From assembly GCA_025929595.1 (NCBI GenBank), contig JAICQA010000205.1, positions 1 through 5,251 of the forward strand: 5,251 nucleotides of DNA. The letters run 5' to 3'. Position numbers and translations under genes: made by a program. Each line of letters begins with the position of its first letter. Position 1 is the stretch's first letter. The notes beneath the pieces were generated by a model. That model saw only the letters and a list, made by a program, of their open reading frames with translations. It made no database searches and was not told the DNA's origin. Shown here one piece after another: positions 1 through 5,251 of the stretch. This DNA is from Xanthobacteraceae bacterium (GTDB lineage: Bacteria; Pseudomonadota; Alphaproteobacteria; Rhizobiales; Xanthobacteraceae).

Positions 1-1887
1 AAGCGCGATCTTCCAGTCATAGTCGCCCCAGCGCACGAGGTAGACGGCGACGAACAGCGGGATCGCGAGCTTCTGCCCGATCAGCATCGACAGCAAGATG
101 ATGCCGAGCATGTAGCCGAAATAGGCGCTGGCGCCCGTCAGCTCTGCCCTTTCCCACGCCGAGCGTATTGCGGCGGGAGCGCCGCCCGCCGCGACCATCA
201 CGCCGCGCGCCTCGGGGATTTCGCGCAGGAGAACGAGCAGCACCATCGTCCCGCCGATGGCCGCGGCCACGAGCGGGAAGAGGCTCACCGCGCGCGGCCA
301 TTGCTGCGCGTCGACGATCGCGTAGGCGAAGAGCGCGAGCAGGACGAAGGCGAGCGGCAGCGAGACGAGCGGGTTCTTCTCCGTGCCTTCGCCGGCTTTC
401 GGCACATTGCCGGTGCGCTTCGACTTCAGGATGTCGGTGACCGACAGGAGGACCGTGATCGCGATCAGCGCCAGAATAATGAGGACGATGGGCCGCCCCA
501 GCCAGCCAAGCCCGTCATGCACGCGCATGCTGAGCACGAGCGTGTTCTCCATGATCGAGCCCAGCACCATAGCGAGCACGAGTGGCGGGCGCGGCCAGCC
601 GCCACGCTTCATCAGGAAGCCGACCACGCCGAACACGAACACCGTGATCCAGTCGCCGAGCGCCGCACTTCCGAGCCACGCGCCCATGAACACGAACAGG
701 ATCACGCCGGGCACGATCAGGTGCCCCGGCACGAAGGCGAGGCGCGCGAACTGCCGCGCGGTCATGAACAGGATGATCGACGCCATGATATTGGCGAGCG
801 CGATCGACCACACCATGCTGAAGGTGATGTGCACGCTCGCGCCGAGCATTTCCGGCCCCGGCTTCAGGCCCTGGATCACGAGCGCGCCGAGCAGGATCGC
901 CGCGCCGAGGCTGCCCGGAATGCCGAAGCCCACCGTTGGGATGAGATCGCCGCCCTTGCAGGCATTGTTGGCGACATCGGGCGCGAGCACGCCGCGGATG
1001 TCGCCCTGACCGAATTTCGACTTGTCCTTGGCGCTCTGCACGGCGTGGCCGTACGCGACCCAGTCCACGATCGAGCCGCCGACGCCCGGCAGCACGCCGA
1101 TATAGGTGCCGATCGCCGCGCAGCGCGTCACGAGCCACCAGTTCTTGATGGCGTCCTTGACGCCGTCCAACAGCCGCCCGCCCTGCGTCTGGTCGCGCGG
1201 CACCTGCGAGATCGAGACATTGCGGATCGCGAGCTCCATGAGCTCGGGCAGGCCGAACAGGCCGAGGATGATCGGAATTAGCGGCAGGCCGGCGATCAGA
1301 TAGTCGGTGCCGAAGTGAAAGCGCGGAATGGAGATCGTCGGCGCGTAGCCGACGCAGGCAATCACAAGGCCGAAGGTCGCAACCGCAATCCCTTTCGGAA
1401 TCGATCGTCCGCTCAGCATGCCGACGAGCGAGAGGCCCAGCACGCCCAGCATGAAGACTTCGGGCGACGTGAACGAGAGGACGAGCGGCTGCATGATCGG
1501 CAGCGACAGCGCGAGCGCGGCCGCGCCGAACACGCCGCCGAAGGCCGAGACCGCGAACGAGGCGCCGAGCGCGCGCTCAGCCTGGCCCTTTTTCGCGAGC
1601 GGGTAGCCGTCGAGCATGATCGCCTGCGACGAGGGTCCCGGCACGCCGACCATAACGGCCGTGATCGTGTCGCTGGTCGACGTGACCGCGAACATTCCGA
1701 GCAGCAGCGCGAAGGCCGACACCGGATCCATGCTGAAGGTGAAGGGCAGGAGGAGTACCAATCCGACGATGCCGCCGAGCCCCGGCAGCACGCCCAGCCA
1801 CAAACCGATGAACACGCCGAGGCACAGGAAGCCGATCGACGGCCATTGCAGAACGAGAAACAGGCCGTGGAAAAATTGCTCAAACAT
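1..1887 (-). CDS. Tripartite tricarboxylate transporter permease, TctA fused to a TctB-like C-terminal domain (partial, 3' end outside window)
   Basis: This is the inner-membrane permease of a TTT-type secondary transporter that takes up a carboxylate delivered by a periplasmic binding protein, probably driven by an ion gradient. The frame starts at ATG 1887, with GGGGA five bases upstream, and stays open for 629 codons to position 1, so the stop is not seen. Residues 1 to about 485 are TctA: many hydrophobic segments, two pseudo-symmetric motifs GVLPGLGG (32-39) and GVLPGVGG (264-271), the loop PSSQAIMLDGYPLAKKGQA (85-103), and ANNACKGGDLIP (306-317) followed by GIPGS (322-326). TctA alone is usually about 500 residues. 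Here a charged linker (about 488-506) leads into a further 120 residues with four hydrophobic segments, a LFP motif (536-538) and a WGDYDWKIAL end, as in TctB (DUF1468). I infer a natural TctA-TctB fusion. The first-half loop (TSTSDTITAV, 69-78) lacks the GGS common in other TctA proteins. It lies downstream of tctC in the same operon. Confidence 0.9.
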   Translation of the reverse strand, partial: MFEQFFHGLFLVLQWPSIGFLCLGVFIGLWLGVLPGLGGIVGLVLLLPFTFSMDPVSAFALLLGMFAVTSTSDTITAVMVGVPGPSSQAIMLDGYPLAKKGQAERALGASFAVSAFGGVFGAAALALSLPIMQPLVLSFTSPEVFMLGVLGLSLVGMLSGRSIPKGIAVATFGLVIACVGYAPTISIPRFHFGTDYLIAGLPLIPIILGLFGLPELMELAIRNVSISQVPRDQTQGGRLLDGVKDAIKNWWLVTRCAAIGTYIGVLPGVGGSIVDWVAYGHAVQSAKDKSKFGQGDIRGVLAPDVANNACKGGDLIPTVGFGIPGSLGAAILLGALVIQGLKPGPEMLGASVHITFSMVWSIALANIMASIILFMTARQFARLAFVPGHLIVPGVILFVFMGAWLGSAALGDWITVFVFGVVGFLMKRGGWPRPPLVLAMVLGSIMENTLVLSMRVHDGLGWLGRPIVLIILALIAITVLLSVTDILKSKRTGNVPKAGEGTEKNPLVSLPLAFVLLALFAYAIVDAQQWPRAVSLFPLVAAAIGGTMVLLVLLREIPEARGVMVAAGGAPAAIRSAWERAELTGASAYFGYMLGIILLSMLIGQKLAIPLFVAVYLVRWGDYDWKIAL

Positions 1888-1892
1888 GAATA

Positions 1893-1897
1893 TCCCC
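1893..1897 (-). promoter_or_regulatory. Ribosome binding site of the permease gene
   Basis: On the minus strand GGGGA stands five bases before the ATG at 1887. No in-frame ATG lies close upstream, so this site supports the chosen start. Confidence 0.5.
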
Positions 1898-1913
1898 GGC
1901 GCCGCGCCGTGTT

Positions 1914-1946
1914 CGGCCGTGCCCCGGCCGCGGACGCGAACGTCCG
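1914..1946 (-). other. Two adjacent GC-rich stem-loops in the tctC-permease gap
   Basis: Two perfect 6-bp hairpins lie back to back with no base between them. The first met by RNA polymerase (1946-1931) is CGGACG-TTCG-CGTCCG on the minus strand, giving a UUCG tetraloop. The second (1930-1914) is CGGCCG-GGGCA-CGGCCG. No T run follows either, so an intrinsic terminator is unlikely. Such structures between a binding-protein gene and its permease gene can protect the upstream mRNA from 3' decay and so raise the binding protein over the permease. That role is inferred here. Confidence 0.5.
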
Positions 1947-1992
1947 GGCGGGGGCGGAGTGCCGTTGCCGTTCAATGAGTGGCGATTGAGTC

Positions 1993-3054
1993 TTACTTGG
2001 AGCCTTCGTTGATGTAGGCCTGAAGCCTCTCGATCTTCGCCTTGTCGGGTTTGCCCAGAAGTTTCTGGATCGCCGCTTCGCCTTCCTCGGTCGTGACGAA
2101 GTCGATCGGAATGTTGAACGTCTTCATCGCGAATTTCTGGAACTCTTCGTCCTTCATCAGCCGCTCGTAGCCGATCTTGAGCGCCTTGAGCGCTTCGGGA
2201 TCGGTGCCCGGAGGCGCGAACAGGGCGTGCAGGAAGACGCCGGTCGCCAGATAGATCGTGTCGAGCATCTCGGCTTTCTCGCCGGAAAGCTTCTGGCCCT
2301 TCACCTTCTCGTAGAAGGCGGGGAAGTGCGCGACGTCCTTGATCGACGGAACGGCGCCGCGACTGTGATACCAGAGGCCCATGATGTCGCCCTTGGCGAC
2401 GGCGGTCGGCTCGATCGAAGCCTTGAATTCGGAATACCCGATGCTCGTCAGGCCGGCTTCGCCCGAAAGGAGCGCCGCGCGCCGCTTGGCGGCGCCCGGA
2501 TAGCCGGGAACGTACTTGTACTTCACGCCGAGCAGGTCGAGCGAAAGGCGCATCAGGAGGTCCTGGCTCGAATCCGGCCGCAGGCCCGCGACGATCAGGT
2601 TCTCCGCCTTGCCGATGTCGGCCGGATTCTTCAGCCCGCCCGGCACCACGTCGGTGCGCGTGAAGTTGATGAGCACTTCGGGGAATCCGCCGATGAACGG
2701 CGATTTCGTGTAGTCGACGCGCACATTCGGCGCGCCGGTCAGCGCGCCCATCGAATTCCACGGGCCGGTCGAGATCTGCAGTCCGTCCTTGCGCGCCTTT
2801 TCATAGACGAAGTTCGCGGCATTCATGCCGCCGCCGCCTTCCATGTTCTGCACGACGATGTTCGGATTGCCGGGAATATGCTTGCCGATATGCGCGGCGA
2901 CCGCGCGCCACACCGTGTCCGTGCCGCCGCCCGGCGCAAAGCCGACGATGAAATTGATCGTCTTGCCGGCATAATAGTCTTCCGCGAATGCCGCCGGCGT
3001 TCCGGCCAGCACCGCCGCTGCTACGACGCCAAGAATCCTGATACTCGCCGCCAC
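1993..3054 (-). CDS. TctC/Bug-family periplasmic solute-binding protein of the TTT transporter
   Basis: This is the extracytoplasmic receptor that captures a carboxylic acid and hands it to the membrane subunits. The 353-residue protein has a signal peptide: a short positive N-terminus, a hydrophobic core (about 7-20) and an AFA cleavage motif, with the mature protein starting near E25. The first ligand-binding loop is FAPGGGTD (39-46), as in Bug proteins. A second glycine-rich loop, QNMEGGGGM (69-77), follows HIPGNP (59-64), and DG at 90-91 matches the family's conserved strand turn. The HIPGNP form marks a sub-group of Bug proteins rather than the classical type. The start is GTG at 3054, backed by AGGGAGA six bases upstream. 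Length is slightly above the usual 320-330 residues. The gene precedes the permease gene by 105 bp and is divergent from the acyl-CoA ligase. The ligand cannot be predicted from sequence. Confidence 0.92.
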   Translation of the reverse strand: MAASIRILGVVAAAVLAGTPAAFAEDYYAGKTINFIVGFAPGGGTDTVWRAVAAHIGKHIPGNPNIVVQNMEGGGGMNAANFVYEKARKDGLQISTGPWNSMGALTGAPNVRVDYTKSPFIGGFPEVLINFTRTDVVPGGLKNPADIGKAENLIVAGLRPDSSQDLLMRLSLDLLGVKYKYVPGYPGAAKRRAALLSGEAGLTSIGYSEFKASIEPTAVAKGDIMGLWYHSRGAVPSIKDVAHFPAFYEKVKGQKLSGEKAEMLDTIYLATGVFLHALFAPPGTDPEALKALKIGYERLMKDEEFQKFAMKTFNIPIDFVTTEEGEAAIQKLLGKPDKAKIERLQAYINEGSK

Positions 3055-3060
3055 TGAACG

Positions 3061-3067
3061 TCTCCCT
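3061..3067 (-). promoter_or_regulatory. Ribosome binding site deciding the GTG start of tctC
   Basis: On the minus strand AGGGAGA lies six bases before the GTG at 3054. This is a strong match to the anti-Shine-Dalgarno sequence, and with the signal peptide that begins right after it, it fixes the non-ATG start. Confidence 0.75.
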
Positions 3068-3105
3068 GTCTGATGCTTGTTGCGACCGTCAAAAATCCGT
3101 CGCGG

Positions 3106-3135
3106 ACTGTAGGCCAGCGGCGGCGGCAGGGTCCA
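3106..3135 (-). promoter_or_regulatory. Weak candidate promoter for the tctC operon
   Basis: On the minus strand TGGACC (3135-3130) and TACAGT (3111-3106) are separated by 18 bp. Each hexamer matches the sigma-70 consensus at four of six positions. The leader to the tctC start would be about 45 bases. A weak promoter would fit a gene that needs an activator, but a match of this quality can arise by chance. Confidence 0.2.
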
Positions 3136-3148
3136 TCGCGAATTTCAT

Positions 3149-3169
3149 GTGTGCGCTCTGCGGGCACAC
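3149..3169. promoter_or_regulatory. Operator-like dyad in the divergent region
   Basis: GTGTGC and GCACAC form a perfect inverted repeat with a 9-bp spacer, 21 bp in all. It lies between the candidate promoters of tctC and the ligase gene, where a shared regulator would be expected to bind. No regulator gene is in the window, so the binding protein is unknown. Confidence 0.3.
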
Positions 3170-3177
3170 CGCGAGCG

Positions 3178-3209
3178 AACGCCACAGCGGTCGGCGGCGA
3201 GTGGCGGTT
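3178..3209. promoter_or_regulatory. Second imperfect dyad beside the ligase promoter
   Basis: AACGCCAC (3178-3185) is matched by GTGGCGGTT (3201-3209), an inverted repeat with one extra G in the right arm and a 15-bp spacer. Its right arm touches the -35 region of the candidate ligase promoter, a position suited to repression or activation. This is seen in sequence only, and GC-rich DNA produces such repeats by chance. Confidence 0.22.
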
Positions 3210-3235
3210 GTTCCGGTTTGCCGACCCGCTACAAT
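3208..3235 (+). promoter_or_regulatory. Candidate promoter of the acyl-CoA ligase gene
   Basis: TTGTTC (3208-3213) and TACAAT (3230-3235) are 16 bp apart. The -10 box matches five of six consensus bases and stands out in this GC-rich stretch; the -35 box keeps only the TTG. Transcription would begin near 3242, leaving a leader of roughly 27 bases, which agrees with translation starting at 3269 and rules against starts further upstream. Confidence 0.4.
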
Positions 3236-3268
3236 TCCGGCAGCGAACGACAAGAACGGCGGAACCGA

Positions 3269-4789
3269 ATGAATCTGGCGCTCTGGCTTGAACGCGCGGG
3301 GCACGCGCACCCCGCTGCACCCGCGATTGCGCTCGGCGCAAAGGTCCATGCGGATTACGCAACGCTCGCGGGCAAAGCCGCACGTATCGCGGGAGCCATG
3401 CGCGCGGCTGGCATGAAGCCCGGTGACCGCGTAGCGATCGTCGCGAAGAACCATCCCGACTACATCGCGATCCTCTACGGCCTCTGGCATGCGGGCCTCG
3501 CCGCCGTTCCCGCCAATGCGCGCCTGCACGGCGCGGAGCTGGGCTACATCCTCGAACACTCCGGCGCGCGTATCTGCTTCGCGTCGTCCGGCATCGACAC
3601 GGAAATTTCCGCGCACGCGCCGAAGAGCCTCGAGCGACTGATCGCCGTTGGCAGCCCCGAATACGAGCGGGTCTTGTCCGCCGACGCGATCGCCGTCACG
3701 CCGCGCGATGGCGACGACCTCGCCTGGCTCTTTTACACGTCCGGCACCACAGGCCGTCCCAAGGGCGCGATGCTCACCCATCGCAATCTCAACTGGGCGG
3801 CGCATGCGTATCTCGCCGACGTCGATCCGGCGTTGCCGGGCGATCCGATCCTGCACGCGGCGCCCCTCAGTCACGGCAGCGGCATTTATGTCATGCCGCA
3901 CATCGCGCGCCTGGGCGTCAACGTGATTCCGGAAAGCGGCGCGTTCGAGCCCGACGAGATTTTCAGGCTCTTCGCGCGCTGGCCGCGCATGTCGATGTTC
4001 GCGGCGCCCACCATGATCAAGCGTCTTGTCGACAGTCCGGCCGAATGCGACCCGCATAACATCCGCACGCTCATCTGGGGCGGCGCGCCGATGTACGTGG
4101 AGGACGTGAAAAAGGCGCTCGACCGCTTCGGACCGCGCCTTGCGCAGATTTACGGGCAGGGCGAAAGCCCGATGACGATTTCGACGCTCTCGAAAGAAGA
4201 TGTCGCCGCGCGCGATCATCCGCGCTGGCTGGACCGTGTCGGATCCGCCGGCCGCGCTTATGCTTGCGTCGAGGTGCGCGTGGGTGACGCCGAAGGCCGC
4301 GCGCTAGAGCCGGGCGAGATCGGCGAAATCCTATGCCGCGGCGACGTGGTGATGGCCGGCTACTGGCAGAACCCGGACGCGAGCGCGAGCACGCTGAAAG
4401 ACGGCTGGCTGCACACCGGCGACGTCGGAGCCTTCGACGGGGAAGGCTACCTCACGCTGAAAGATCGTTCGAAGGACATGATCATCTCCGGCGGCTCCAA
4501 CGTCTATCCGCGTGAAGTGGAGGAAGTGCTGTTGCAGCATGACAAGGTGCGCGAGGTATCGGTCATCGGCCGCCCTGATCAGGAATGGGGCGAGGTCGTC
4601 GTCGCCTATGTCGTGGGCGATGCGGCGTCGGGGGAACTCGACGCGCTGTGTCTCTCGCGGATCGCTCGCTTCAAGCGTCCGAAGCACTATGTATTCGTGG
4701 ACGCCTTGCCGAAGAACAATTACGGCAAGATCCTGAAGACCGATCTCCGCCGCCTCGATGCGGAGCAAAAGGAAAAAGCGGTTGGCTGA
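3269..4789 (+). CDS. Acyl-CoA ligase (AMP-forming), ANL superfamily
   Basis: This cytoplasmic enzyme should activate a carboxylic acid with ATP to an acyl-adenylate and then to the CoA thioester. It has 506 residues, normal for the family and complete. Motifs in order: the phosphate-binding loop YTSGTTGRPKGAM (156-168), A5 as YGQGESP (295-301), GWLHTGD (379-385), the hinge DRSKD (399-403) followed by SGGSNVYPREVEE (407-419), and the C-terminal PKNNYGKILK (481-490), whose K487 is the likely adenylation lysine. In A5 the usual Thr before Glu is replaced by Gly298. The frame extends upstream to an ATG at 3147-3149, but those 40 residues are Arg/Ser-rich, resemble no adenylation domain and would overlap the candidate promoter. 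The ATG at 3269, with GGCGGAA just before it, is therefore chosen. It is divergent from tctC, suggesting that it acts on the imported acid. Substrate is not identifiable: aromatic, dicarboxylic and fatty acids all remain possible. Confidence 0.92.
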   Translation: MNLALWLERAGHAHPAAPAIALGAKVHADYATLAGKAARIAGAMRAAGMKPGDRVAIVAKNHPDYIAILYGLWHAGLAAVPANARLHGAELGYILEHSGARICFASSGIDTEISAHAPKSLERLIAVGSPEYERVLSADAIAVTPRDGDDLAWLFYTSGTTGRPKGAMLTHRNLNWAAHAYLADVDPALPGDPILHAAPLSHGSGIYVMPHIARLGVNVIPESGAFEPDEIFRLFARWPRMSMFAAPTMIKRLVDSPAECDPHNIRTLIWGGAPMYVEDVKKALDRFGPRLAQIYGQGESPMTISTLSKEDVAARDHPRWLDRVGSAGRAYACVEVRVGDAEGRALEPGEIGEILCRGDVVMAGYWQNPDASASTLKDGWLHTGDVGAFDGEGYLTLKDRSKDMIISGGSNVYPREVEEVLLQHDKVREVSVIGRPDQEWGEVVVAYVVGDAASGELDALCLSRIARFKRPKHYVFVDALPKNNYGKILKTDLRRLDAEQKEKAVG

Positions 4790-4997
4790 GAAGCGTGCGC
4801 GCGCGGGAAAATGCCCGACCTGCGGCAAGCCGTCGGAGCAGGGGTTTCGCCCGTTCTGCTCGAAGCGCTGCCGCGATGTCGATCTGCATCGCTGGCTCTC
4901 CGGCGCCTACGCGATCCCGGTGACGGAAGATACGGACGAGGATGGTGCCTTGCCCGAGACCGGCGCGCCGGGGCTCGCCGATGACCCCGACCGCTGA
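4758..4997 (+). CDS. yacG: DNA gyrase inhibitor YacG, zinc-binding protein
   Basis: YacG proteins are small zinc-ribbon proteins; the Escherichia coli one binds GyrB and blocks DNA binding by gyrase. The four zinc ligands are seen as CPTC (C19, C22) and CSKRC (C34, C38), followed by the family signature RDVDLHRWLSGAYAIP (39-54). The acidic tail (about 57-78) is typical and likely disordered. The start is uncertain. ATG 4758 gives 79 residues and overlaps the ligase gene by 32 bp but has no clear Shine-Dalgarno sequence. TTG 4782 gives 71 residues, has AAGGA eight bases upstream and overlaps the ligase stop by 8 bp. Either way, translation is probably coupled to the ligase gene. No separate promoter is evident. 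Function is assigned by family; gyrase inhibition has not been shown for most members. Confidence 0.88.
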   Translation: MRSKRKKRLAEKRARAGKCPTCGKPSEQGFRPFCSKRCRDVDLHRWLSGAYAIPVTEDTDEDGALPETGAPGLADDPDR

Positions 4998-5008
4998 CGG
5001 CCCGCGTC

Positions 5009-5037
5009 TGGACAGGCCCGGCCCGGCTTTCTATAAC
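5009..5037 (+). promoter_or_regulatory. Promoter of the tRNA-Phe gene
   Basis: TGGACA (5009-5014) and TATAAC (5032-5037) each match five of six sigma-70 consensus bases and are separated by the ideal 17 bp. The bases after the -10 box (CGCGCCTCCG) form a GC-rich discriminator, typical of stable-RNA promoters under stringent control. The start site would be near 5044, giving a 5' leader of about 34 bases removed by RNase P. It begins only 11 bp after the yacG stop. Confidence 0.6.
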
Positions 5038-5077
5038 CGCGCCTCCGTTCGGCCCGGCGCACGTCGCCTGGCCCGGC

Positions 5078-5153
5078 GCCCAGGTAGCTCAGTTGGTAGA
5101 GCACATGACTGAAAATCATGGTGTCGGTGGTTCGATTCCGCCCCTGGGCACCA
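5078..5153 (+). tRNA. tRNA-Phe (anticodon GAA), CCA encoded
   Basis: The 76-base cloverleaf is complete. Acceptor strands GCCCAGG (5078-5084) and CCTGGGC (5143-5149) pair over 7 bp. The D stem is GCTC/GAGC, with loop AGTTGGTA. The anticodon stem is CATGA/TCATG with loop CTGAAAA, placing GAA at 5111-5113. The variable loop is GTGTC. The T stem GGTGG/CCGCC has one G-U pair and its loop is TTCGATT. Discriminator A5150 is followed by CCA in the DNA. It reads UUC and UUU codons. No second tRNA follows. Confidence 0.97.
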
Positions 5154-5251
5154 TCCTCATTCCCCCGCTGCATTTCTGAATTTTTCTTCGCGCTATCGCT
5201 GGCCGTCGTAATCTTCCGCGCGTCGGAAGTGGATAAGAGCGATTGAGTCGT
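5154..5251. other. Non-coding flank after tRNA-Phe, with one hairpin
   Basis: No convincing reading frame is seen. A T-rich patch (5175-5188) about 25 bases after the tRNA could mark 3' end formation, but no stem precedes it. A perfect hairpin CTTCCG-CGCGT-CGGAAG lies at 5213-5229, with no T run on either side, so it is not a standard terminator; it may belong to the next locus. Confidence 0.35.

Noticed and set aside
301..1281. Plus-strand 326-codon reading frame rich in Arg, His, Glu and Asp
   Set aside because: It lies antisense to the TctA permease, whose minus-strand frame has clear family motifs. The composition is that of a high-GC shadow frame.
1880..2761. Minus-strand 293-codon reading frame across the 5' half of the permease gap and tctC
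   Set aside because: It is an out-of-frame shadow of tctC, which has signal peptide, ribosome site and binding-loop motifs in its own frame.
2227..3057. Plus-strand 276-codon reading frame opposite tctC
   Set aside because: Antisense shadow of a well-supported gene; no motif, and its end covers the tctC start region.
3149..3268. Upstream extension of the ligase by 40 residues from an earlier start
   Set aside because: The extra residues are Arg/Ser-rich, do not resemble an adenylation domain N-terminus, and cover the candidate promoter and dyads. ATG 3269 starts a typical family N-terminus.
3089..4219. Minus-strand 376-codon reading frame opposite the acyl-CoA ligase
   Set aside because: The plus-strand frame carries every ANL core motif; the antisense frame is Arg/Ala/Val-rich, shows no domain and comes from codon bias.
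4998..5031. Possible terminator after yacG in the GGCCCGGCCCGGCTTTCT stretch
   Set aside because: The G/C blocks are direct repeats, not inverted ones, so no stem forms before the short T run; the stretch is better explained as the spacer of the tRNA promoter.
5239..5251. Repeat of GCGATTGAGTC also found at 1982-1992
   Set aside because: Only 11 bases are shared, in unrelated contexts, with no flanking similarity; chance is the simplest explanation, so this is not called an attachment site or repeat.

Overview
The window is GC-rich (judged by eye, well above 60%) and carries a continuous set of bacterial genes. It most likely comes from an alphaproteobacterium of the Hyphomicrobiales (Rhizobiales) type. 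The reasons are strong codon-position GC bias with long shadow reading frames, a tripartite tricarboxylate transporter (TTT/Bug) system, and a yacG / tRNA-Phe pair of the kind I recall from that order. Species cannot be told from the sequence.

Layout. (1) Positions 1-3054, minus strand: a TTT uptake operon, transcribed right to left. tctC encodes the periplasmic solute-binding protein (GTG start with a clear ribosome binding site). After a 105-bp gap with two back-to-back hairpins comes a very long permease frame that starts at 1887 and is still open at position 1. Its first ~485 residues are TctA. After a charged linker, the rest resembles TctB, the small membrane subunit. The operon therefore appears to supply the whole tripartite transporter as two polypeptides. 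(2) Positions 3055-3268: a 214-bp divergent control region with a good candidate promoter for the rightward gene, a weak one for tctC and two operator-like dyads. (3) Positions 3269-4789, plus strand: a complete acyl-CoA ligase of the ANL superfamily. (4) Positions 4758-4997: yacG, a small zinc protein of the DNA gyrase inhibitor family, overlapping the 3' end of the ligase gene. (5) Positions 5009-5153: a near-consensus promoter and tRNA-Phe(GAA) with encoded CCA. (6) Positions 5154-5251: no gene seen.

How it may work together. The likely reading is uptake of an organic acid by the TctC/TctAB system and its activation to a CoA thioester by the divergently transcribed ligase. The substrate cannot be deduced. 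yacG and tRNA-Phe are housekeeping genes; the catabolic unit abuts them and is coupled to yacG by overlap. I found no CRISPR, insertion sequence, phage or defence system. The most unusual items are the TctA-TctB fusion, the changed A5 motif of the ligase, and the structured gap between tctC and the permease.
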